64,000 nt of DNA, from positions 35,212-99,211 of the forward strand of contig JABSQV010000029.1 in assembly GCA_013215565.1 (NCBI GenBank). The letters run 5' to 3'. The stretch comes from Myxococcales bacterium. Lineage in GTDB: Bacteria > Myxococcota_A > UBA9160 > SZUA-336. The notes beneath the pieces were generated by a model, which worked only from the letters and a program-made list of their open reading frames with translations, searched no databases and was not told where the DNA came from. Made by a program: the position numbers and the translations under genes. Positions 58,508-64,000 of this stretch are shown here, piece after piece. Position 1 is the stretch's first letter, and each line of letters begins with the position of its first letter.

Positions 58508-59830
58508 ATGCAACAAGCGTTCGGAAGCTCGCAAAAGCCGGTCAGCGGAAACTTCGGGGTTCGTGGCCTGCGTCTTGCAGCCTCGACGCGCATGCAGCTT
58601 CGCTTCCCGACGCCCATGCTCGCGCTCGTGCTGTTGCTCGTGGGCTGCGGCTTTGCCCACGTAAACCAGGACATCGACAGCCGGCCCGAGACAAGTGCCG
58701 GAATGGGCGCCAGCGTTCTGTACCCGGGTCAGCGGCCGCCCGCACTCGGCACGCCGGGGAATGCGTCGGCCCGGAGCCCCGAAGCCGGAAATGCAGCGGC
58801 CGAGTCCGACGTCACGATGATCGGGGGAAGCTCGAGCCGGGAGACGGGCTCGAGGCGGATTCGCAATACGCCACTCGGGCCGATCACCGCACTCTTCGGT
58901 TATCCCTTCTGGATTTTCGGCAAGAGCGTGAGCGAGGCCGCGGACGAGGCGGCGAAGCAGAAGGCCGCAGAGACGCCCGCCCCCGTCACTCCCGATCAGC
59001 GTGAGCGCAACCGTCTCACCCACGAGAACGACGAGTTGCTGCGCGAACTCCAGCCGGCGGGTGCCGGCGCCGGAGTTGCACCTGCGCCCCCTTCTCAGGC
59101 TGCTGTTCTGACCCCGGGTTCCGGATTTCCTCTCAGCGCCCGTCCTGCGTCCCGTCCCGACTCGATCGGTGCGGAGCTCGCGGCCCTTCGGAACGCGCTC
59201 GCCCCCGAACCGAGCGTACCGAAGTTGACCCTGCCCGAGCTTTCGCCCTCGCGGGTCATCGACCGAGACCAGGACGGGCGTCCCGACTACTTCGTGTACG
59301 GTCCGGTCGAGGCGCCGGAGCGCGAACTCTTCGACGACGATCAGGACGGTTCCCCCAATCGCATCGTGACCTACTCCGCGAACGGCCTGGTTTCGCGGGT
59401 GGAGGAGGATGCGGATGGAGACGGACGGCTCGAGTCCGTGACCGTATTCGAGGAGGGTCAGCCGGTTCGGAAGCGCGCCGATACCGGGCAGGACGGAGAG
59501 ACCGACTCCTGGAGCTTCTTTCGTGAAGGCGAACTCGTCCGTCACGAGGTCGACCGAAACGGAGACGGTTTTCGCGATCTCGTCCTCTGGTACGAGTCCG
59601 GCCAGTTGGTGCGCGAGGAGGAAGACAGAAACGACGATGGGCGTCCGGATCTGGTCAGCCACTACCGGAACGGGGAACTCGTGCAGCGCGACGACGATCC
59701 CGACTACGACGGGGTCTATGACGTTCGGTCCTTCTTCCTGAACGGAAAGCTGCTGCGCAAGGAAGTGCGTGGCGAGATTCCTTCGTCGGAAGAGGAGGCT
59801 CCCGTTCTAGAGCGAACTCCGGGCACGTGA
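58508..59830 (+). CDS. Lipoprotein with seven DxDxDG / NGxLV repeats
   Basis: 440 residues from ATG at 58508, which has GAGG nearby; ATG at 58592 gives a shorter, more standard lipoprotein signal and is also possible. Lipobox LLVGC. A linker with Thr/Pro/Ala follows, and then seven tandem 24-25-residue units (see the repeat entry). The acidic D-x-D-x-D-G loops resemble EF-hand or thrombospondin calcium sites. The aromatic (F/Y)xxGxLV part resembles MORN/YwqK-type beta hairpins. It probably folds as a calcium-stabilised solenoid on the cell surface. Its TGA overlaps the GTG of the CAP gene. Confidence 0.75.
   Translation: MQQAFGSSQKPVSGNFGVRGLRLAASTRMQLRFPTPMLALVLLLVGCGFAHVNQDIDSRPETSAGMGASVLYPGQRPPALGTPGNASARSPEAGNAAAESDVTMIGGSSSRETGSRRIRNTPLGPITALFGYPFWIFGKSVSEAADEAAKQKAAETPAPVTPDQRERNRLTHENDELLRELQPAGAGAGVAPAPPSQAAVLTPGSGFPLSARPASRPDSIGAELAALRNALAPEPSVPKLTLPELSPSRVIDRDQDGRPDYFVYGPVEAPERELFDDDQDGSPNRIVTYSANGLVSRVEEDADGDGRLESVTVFEEGQPVRKRADTGQDGETDSWSFFREGELVRHEVDRNGDGFRDLVLWYESGQLVREEEDRNDDGRPDLVSHYRNGELVQRDDDPDYDGVYDVRSFFLNGKLLRKEVRGEIPSSEEEAPVLERTPGT
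59261..59767 (+). repeat. Seven in-frame 24-25-residue repeats
   Basis: Units begin DRDQDGRPD, DDDQDGSPN, DADGDGRLE, DTGQDGETD, DRNGDGFRD, DRNDDGRPD and DPDYDGVYD, each followed by an aromatic strand and (N/E/S)GxLV or a close variant, then charged residues. Only unit 2 is 25 residues; the rest are 24. DNA copies have diverged, so the array is old. Confidence 0.85.
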
Positions 59831-60309
59831 ACCTGCGAGCCCTCCCCTGCGGTGCGCTGGCCCTGCTCGGAGTGATTTTGCTGGCGCCTGCGGCAGAATC
59901 CCTCGAGCCGTCCGAGCGGTCGCCGGAGCAGGTCGAGCAGCACGTCAACCGGGTGAGGGTCGACCGTCACCTGAAGCCGCTCCGGAGATCACGTGAGCTG
60001 GCGCGGGCCGCGCAGCAGCACGCCGACGACATGGCGCGCAACGGCTACCTGAGCCACACAAACCTCGAAGGCCGCAACCCGCTCGAACGCGTTCAGACGG
60101 CAGGGATCGAGGGCTTTCGCCTGCTTGCCGAGAACATCGGGGAGTCGAACATCGCGGGCGACCGGATCGCGGCCGTGATCGAGGCGTGGCTCGCCTCGAC
60201 CTCGCATCGCAAGAACCTGCTCAACCCCGCCTTCAACCATACCGGGATCGGGGCCGCCGAGACCCCGGACGGTCGCAGCCTGTTCGTCCAGCTCTTCGCC
60301 ACTTACTAG
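59827..60309 (+). CDS. CAP-domain (SCP/PR1-like) secreted protein
   Basis: 160 residues from GTG at 59827, overlapping the upstream TGA by four bases (GTGA). Signal peptide ends near residue 25 (APAAESLE). CAP motifs: QQHADDMARNGYLSHTN with the first His, LAENIGESN and WLASTSHRKNLLNPAFNHTG with the second His and Glu region. Bacterial CAP proteins are extracellular and may bind lipids or act as proteases; role here is unknown. It is coupled to the Asp-repeat lipoprotein, so the two may work at the same surface. Confidence 0.87.
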   Translation: MNLRALPCGALALLGVILLAPAAESLEPSERSPEQVEQHVNRVRVDRHLKPLRRSRELARAAQQHADDMARNGYLSHTNLEGRNPLERVQTAGIEGFRLLAENIGESNIAGDRIAAVIEAWLASTSHRKNLLNPAFNHTGIGAAETPDGRSLFVQLFATY

Positions 60310-61124
60310 CGCGCGTCGCGTCGGGGCCGGGCCCGGCCCGGTTTCGGCTTCCGGGCTTCGGCCTGCCGGGTCAGAAGTTTGAGCGCCGCGTGCTCGGCGG
60401 GCTGGAGCGCGCGCCACTCTCCGGGCCGCAACCCGCGCAGCCTAAGCGGTCCGAATCCGACGCGCACCAGTCGGCGCACCGGGTGGCCGACCGCGCCCAG
60501 CATCAGCCGGATCTGGTGCCGTCGGCCTTCGCGGAGCGTGAGTTCCAGCACGCTGCGAGATTCCTCGAGATCGAGCGGGCGCACCTCGGCGCGCGCGCTC
60601 TCGCCCCTTTCGAGTTCGACGCCCGAGGAGAGGCGGCGCAGGGTTTCCGCCGTGACCCGCCCCTTCACACTGACGCGATAGACCCGGGGGACCTGGAAGG
60701 AGGGATGCAGCAGCGCGTGTGCGAGCGGCCCGTCGTTCGTGAGCAGCAACAGGCCTTCGCTGTTGCGATCGAGTCGGCCGACCGGGAACAGGCGCTCCGC
60801 CGAAGGAACCAGTTCGACCGCGGTCCTGCGGTCCTGCGGATCGTGAGCCGTGGTTATGACGCCGCGTGGCTTGTAGACCAGGTAGCTGCGTCTGGCCCGC
60901 GGCCTGCCAACGCGCTTGCCGTCGACCAGAATCCGGTCGCGGCGGGGATCCGCTCGGGTCCCGAGTTCCTTTACGACCCGGCCGTTCAGTTCCACCCGAC
61001 CCTCGAGGATCAGCTTCTCGGCCGCGCGGCGCGAGGCAATCCCGGCGTCCGCGAGCAGCTTCTGAAGCCGCGGCGAGCGGGACGCTTCAGGGGAGTGATT
61101 CTGCCGCCGTCCCCGGTTGCTCAT
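60306..61124 (-). CDS. rluB: 23S rRNA pseudouridine synthase, RluB/RsuA family
   Basis: 272 residues from ATG at 61124, with GGAG just before it. N-terminal S4 RNA-binding domain (RLQKLLADAGIASRRAAEKL, GRVELNGRVV), then the RsuA/RluB catalytic motif PVGRLDRNSEGLLLLTNDG with the catalytic Asp, and GRRHQIRLMLGAVGHPVRRL. A basic tail follows. It modifies a uridine of 23S rRNA during ribosome assembly. The start overlaps the end of scpB by 38 bases, as in many genomes where rluB follows scpB. A start at 61160 would lengthen the overlap. Confidence 0.9.
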   Translation of the reverse strand: MSNRGRRQNHSPEASRSPRLQKLLADAGIASRRAAEKLILEGRVELNGRVVKELGTRADPRRDRILVDGKRVGRPRARRSYLVYKPRGVITTAHDPQDRRTAVELVPSAERLFPVGRLDRNSEGLLLLTNDGPLAHALLHPSFQVPRVYRVSVKGRVTAETLRRLSSGVELERGESARAEVRPLDLEESRSVLELTLREGRRHQIRLMLGAVGHPVRRLVRVGFGPLRLRGLRPGEWRALQPAEHAALKLLTRQAEARKPKPGRARPRRDAR

Positions 61125-61740
61125 GTTCTCCAGGGTGCGCTGAATCCTCGGGACCCGCATCGTTCTCGCTCCCGGCTGCGTCCGCGGCGTCGTCCTGTCG
61201 GACACCGGCGTGCGCCTCCTCGGTCGCCACTTCGGGCAGTGTCGGAAGATCCGAGAGCGAATCAAGTCCGAAGGTTTCCAGAAAGCGGGAGGTGCTGCCG
61301 TAGAGCACCGGCCGGCCGGGGGCATCGCGTCGACCGACGATCCGAATCAGGCCGCGTTCGAGCAGACTCCGCAGTACCGCGCCGCAGTCGACACAGCGCA
61401 GGTCTTCGACCTGCGCCCGCGTGACCGGCTGGCGGTAAACGATGATGGAGAGCGTTTCGAGTGCCGGGCGCGACAGTCGAAGCTTGCGGTCGGGCTGTGC
61501 GGCGAGCAGCACCGCGGAAAACTCGGTCCGGGTGCGGAACTGGTAGCCACCTGCGACCGCCGAGATCTCGTAGGGCCGGCCCGAGCGTGCGAGGTCGTCG
61601 TTGATGTCGTCGACCAGGCCCGGAATGCGACCGGGACTCAGTTCGGGCAGCGCGCGTCGGATCGTGGCGACGCTCGACGGGCCCTCGCTCGCAAAGATCA
61701 GCGCCTCGAGGGCCGCGCGGGGTTCCGGGCTACTCGTCAT
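61087..61740 (-). CDS. scpB: Segregation and condensation protein B
   Basis: 217 residues. Winged-helix core is clear: ALEALIFASEGPSSVATIRR, GYQFRTRTEF, RLSRPALETLSIIVYRQPVT and the second wing LEGLGLIRI-type segment here reading LLERGLIRIVGRRDAPG. The C-terminal ~50 residues are acidic, low-complexity and extra to the domain. ScpB dimerises with ScpA and the SMC protein to organise the chromosome. It overlaps scpA by 11 bases and rluB by 38. Confidence 0.9.
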   Translation of the reverse strand: MTSSPEPRAALEALIFASEGPSSVATIRRALPELSPGRIPGLVDDINDDLARSGRPYEISAVAGGYQFRTRTEFSAVLLAAQPDRKLRLSRPALETLSIIVYRQPVTRAQVEDLRCVDCGAVLRSLLERGLIRIVGRRDAPGRPVLYGSTSRFLETFGLDSLSDLPTLPEVATEEAHAGVRQDDAADAAGSENDAGPEDSAHPGEHEQPGTAAESLP

Positions 61741-62635
61741 GCTGTGACTCCGTTTCGGTGGGGCGCTCGTCCGGTTCCTGGGGAAGCTGTTCGGGAAGCA
61801 CGGCCGTCCGGACCCGCACCGGACCGCTTGGGTGGCCCTCCTGGTCTATGTGCTGATACAGCCGCAGCGCTTGAATCCGAGCCAGCTCCAGGATCGCCAG
61901 AAAGGTGAGCACCACGCGCACGCGGGTCAACGGTGTGTCCGAGAGGAGATCTTCGAACGGAACCGGGTCCCCGGCCGCGGCCCGAAGCAGGTCCATCACG
62001 AACAGCATACGGTCCTGCAGTGTGATCGTTTCGATTGTCACCTGGTGTACGTGCGCCTCGACCGGCGCCTGGTCGAGGACCGTCTTCAGTGCTTCGAGCA
62101 GTCCGAAGAGGCTGACCGAGAGTTCCGCTTCCCGCTCGGGCACCCCGTCCGGATCCGGGCGTCCGGCGAAGACGTCGCGGTTGAGCAACTCCCGGTCACC
62201 CAGTTCGCGCGCGACCTGCTTGAAGGTCGCGTACTCGGCGAGCCTGCGCGCGAGCTCGGCGCGTGGGTCCTCCTCGTCCTGGCCCTCTTCTTGCTTCGCC
62301 GGGAGCAGCATGCGCGACTTGATCTGCGCCAGCGTCGCCGCCATCACCAGGTACTCGGCCGCGAGGTCGACGTCGAGTTCCCGCATCAGGTCGAGATAGT
62401 CGAGGTACTGTTCCGCCAGCAGCGCGATCGGGATGTCCTCGATGTCGAGATCGTTCTGGCGAATCAGGTGGAGCAGCAGATCGAGCGGTCCCTCGAACAC
62501 CTCGAGCTTGACGGCCCAGGTGCCGGGCCGGCCGCCCGGGCCGGCGGCGCCGGCCGGGTCGCGGCGCCTGCGGGCCTCGCCGCGCCCTGTTTCAGGCGAC
62601 GGATCGGCCCCGGAGGTTTCGCCTGGCGTCGACAT
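61730..62635 (-). CDS. scpA: Segregation and condensation protein A (kleisin)
   Basis: 301 residues. After a ~40-residue Gly/Pro/Arg-rich start, the kleisin N-domain VKLEVFEGPLDLLLHLIRQN is diagnostic, with LDIEDIPIALLAEQYLDYL and AATLAQIKSRMLLPAK. The C-terminal winged helix (VVLTFLAILELARIQALRL) would bind the SMC head. ScpA bridges SMC and ScpB. It is 42 bases downstream of the CCA-adding enzyme on the same strand. The N-terminal tail is longer than in the usual ~250-residue proteins. Confidence 0.92.
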   Translation of the reverse strand: MSTPGETSGADPSPETGRGEARRRRDPAGAAGPGGRPGTWAVKLEVFEGPLDLLLHLIRQNDLDIEDIPIALLAEQYLDYLDLMRELDVDLAAEYLVMAATLAQIKSRMLLPAKQEEGQDEEDPRAELARRLAEYATFKQVARELGDRELLNRDVFAGRPDPDGVPEREAELSVSLFGLLEALKTVLDQAPVEAHVHQVTIETITLQDRMLFVMDLLRAAAGDPVPFEDLLSDTPLTRVRVVLTFLAILELARIQALRLYQHIDQEGHPSGPVRVRTAVLPEQLPQEPDERPTETESQHDE

Positions 62636-62677
62636 GGGTTTCCGCGCGCGGAGGGACGGGAAGCGATGGTCCGGAGG

Positions 62678-63970
62678 CTATCGCATCGGACCGTGCCGGG
62701 CCAACCAACTGCGGATCCAGGCCGCGTCAACGCGGCGCCCGTCCAGGGCCCGTCGGCGCGCGGCGCGGAGCAGTTTCCCGACCGGAGGGCCCTGCAACCC
62801 GATCCGGCGGAGTTCCGCGCCTCCAACCGGGTCGGGGGCGTGGCGCCACTCCGTCGCGTAGCGGCGCAGGACCCGCGCGCGGGCGGGGTCTGCGAGCGAG
62901 TAGCTGAGCAGCAGCACGGGTTCCCTCAGCCCCCGGAGACGTGCGTCCACGGCTCCAGGGGAACGGGCGCGCTCCAGCCAGCGCAGCGCAAGCTTCGCCT
63001 CCCGGACCGACTCGAGCACGCGTGCGGCCCGCGCACCCGTGAAACCGAGCCGCTCGAGCGCACGCTCGCGAAGTTTCTCCGGAGCATCCAGCAGGAGCGC
63101 CGCGAACGCGGCCGTGGTCTGGACTTCGCGCGTCTCCATCTCGGGCCATGGGGGTGTGCGGCGGGCCGAGTCGAGGCGTCTCAGCGCGCGCTTTGCCCCG
63201 GCCCCGAGCTTCCATCCGCGGGCGAGCGCGGTGAGCAGGCCGAGCCGATCCAGCCTCGAGGCCGCGCGGCTTGCCCGTTCCTCGGCCAGGGTGCGCTCGA
63301 GTTCGTGCCTGACGCGGTCGCCTGAGACCGGTTCGAGCGCGCCCCCGGCGACCGCACGCCGAAAGGCGCGAGCCGTCTCGGCTTCGAGCCGTAGTCCCAG
63401 CCGGGCCGCGTAGCGGGCCGCCCGGAGCAGGCGGGTCGGATCGTCGATGAAGCTTCCCGGGTGCAGGATTCGAAGCCGTTCGGCGCGCAGGTCGCGGATT
63501 CCATCGAAGGGATCGAGCAGGGGTCCCGGATCGCGCGGCCCCAGGGGCAGGGCCATCGCGTGGATCGTGAAGTCGCGCCGGCCGAGATCCTCCTCGACTC
63601 CGGCCGGGACAACGCGCGGCAGGCTTCCGGGTGCCGGGTAGCTTTCGCGCCGGGCGCGACAGAGATCGATCCGGGTTCCAGCCTGCTCGATCCGGGCCGT
63701 CAGAAACCGCCCGTGCATCACGGCGTGGCCCCCGACCTGTTCCGCGGCGGCAACGGCCACGGGCTCGAGTGCGTCCGTGAGCAGGACGTCGAGGTCGAGC
63801 AGCGGCCGGCCGAGGAGCAGGTCGCGCACGGGGCCGCCGACCAGGTAGGCGCGGGCTCCGTGGCACCGGGCTGCGCGCACGACCGCGCGCAGCAGTGGCC
63901 CGCGCGGGCCCAGCACCCCGTCCAGGCGTCCCCGCAAGCGCTCGGCCGAGGCCCGGATTCGTGAACTCAA
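62678..63970 (-). CDS. CCA-adding enzyme / poly(A) polymerase family (start uncertain at window edge)
   Basis: 430 residues from TTG at 63970. The frame is open to the window edge, so the true start may lie outside. Class II nucleotidyltransferase signature: AYLVGGPVRDLLLGRPLLDL and LDVLLTDAL, then RRDFTIHAMALPLG and the head-neck motif DDPTRLLRAARYAARLG. The C-terminal half is helical and poorly conserved. It adds or repairs the tRNA 3' CCA; a poly(A) polymerase role cannot be excluded by eye. It heads the scpA-scpB-rluB row. Confidence 0.85.
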   Translation of the reverse strand: MSSRIRASAERLRGRLDGVLGPRGPLLRAVVRAARCHGARAYLVGGPVRDLLLGRPLLDLDVLLTDALEPVAVAAAEQVGGHAVMHGRFLTARIEQAGTRIDLCRARRESYPAPGSLPRVVPAGVEEDLGRRDFTIHAMALPLGPRDPGPLLDPFDGIRDLRAERLRILHPGSFIDDPTRLLRAARYAARLGLRLEAETARAFRRAVAGGALEPVSGDRVRHELERTLAEERASRAASRLDRLGLLTALARGWKLGAGAKRALRRLDSARRTPPWPEMETREVQTTAAFAALLLDAPEKLRERALERLGFTGARAARVLESVREAKLALRWLERARSPGAVDARLRGLREPVLLLSYSLADPARARVLRRYATEWRHAPDPVGGAELRRIGLQGPPVGKLLRAARRRALDGRRVDAAWIRSWLARHGPMR

Positions 63971-64000
63971 GCGTCCGACCCGCGCGGGTGGCGCCGATCC

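Noticed and set aside
1..64000. tRNA, rRNA, CRISPR arrays, insertion sequences and phage genes
   Set aside because: I looked for cloverleaf-type and repeat-spacer patterns and for transposase or integrase motifs in the translations and saw none; a dedicated scan (tRNAscan, CRISPR finder) would settle it.

Overview
The window is a high-GC bacterial chromosome segment (roughly two-thirds G+C by eye, strong G/C bias at third codon positions). Genes are tightly packed, with many 1-4 nt start/stop overlaps (TGATG, ATGA, GTGA) and frequent GTG/TTG starts. The content suggests a free-living, aerobic, Gram-negative soil or marine bacterium of the Myxococcota/deltaproteobacterial type: CoA-thioester catabolism, an F420-type luciferase-like oxidoreductase, lipoproteins, a PBP1b-like enzyme with an outer-membrane-style accessory domain, calcium-binding repeat proteins and an scpA-scpB-rluB block. 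The taxonomic call is an inference from gene content only. I see no rRNA, tRNA, CRISPR array, transposase, integrase or prophage gene.

Layout. 1-822: start of an ABC-transporter permease and a divergent thioredoxin-like protein. 859-9216 (minus strand): a nine-gene run with an FKBP-type isomerase, two hot-dog hydratase subunits, a DUF35 Zn-ribbon/OB protein, a lipid-transfer-protein-type thiolase, a tandem CaiB/BaiF CoA-transferase, two adjacent acyl-CoA dehydrogenases and an NTF2-like protein. Apart from the CoA-transferase, FKBP and NTF2 genes, this matches the mycobacterial intH side-chain operon (chsE1-chsE2-chsH1-chsH2-ltp2), with ChsH2 split into two genes. 9340-16700: a large secreted carboxylesterase with a 9-bp minisatellite tail, SDR, HD-domain, VOC and 6PGDH-like enzymes, and a choice-of-anchor-B surface protein. 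16898-22163: uridine kinase, a large membrane glycosyltransferase, a phosphodiesterase lipoprotein and an acyltransferase. 22284-28071: an orphan PDZ membrane protein, then a minus-strand envelope glycosylation operon (polyprenol-phosphate mannose synthase, GT4, GT-C membrane transferase, flippase-like protein, methyltransferase). 28207-39356: a tiny ORF, parvulin isomerase, antiporter, SDR, HsaA-like flavin monooxygenase, TauD dioxygenase, luciferase-like oxidoreductase, TPR, GST, and a two-gene unit of a multipass membrane protein and a VWA lipoprotein.

39501-49163 is the most unusual item: one minus-strand gene of about 3220 codons. It encodes a secreted animal-type haem peroxidase with RTX-like repeats, an alanine-rich insert of about 750 residues, four large repeats carrying the motif NVLFSIRGADVAPL, and two small Cys-rich C-terminal repeats. 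A row of four hairpins lies at its 3' end. 49560-63970 is mostly core: PBP1b-like, an unknown TM protein, serine hydroxymethyltransferase, a secreted protein set (DUF1329, unknown, Asp-repeat lipoprotein, CAP domain), then RluB, ScpB, ScpA and a CCA-adding enzyme at the right edge.

How the genes fit together: the left third looks devoted to degrading sterol-like or branched side chains as CoA esters, the middle to envelope glycolipids, and the right to surface proteins and housekeeping. Gene functions are by family recognition from the translated sequence; no alignment or database search was run.
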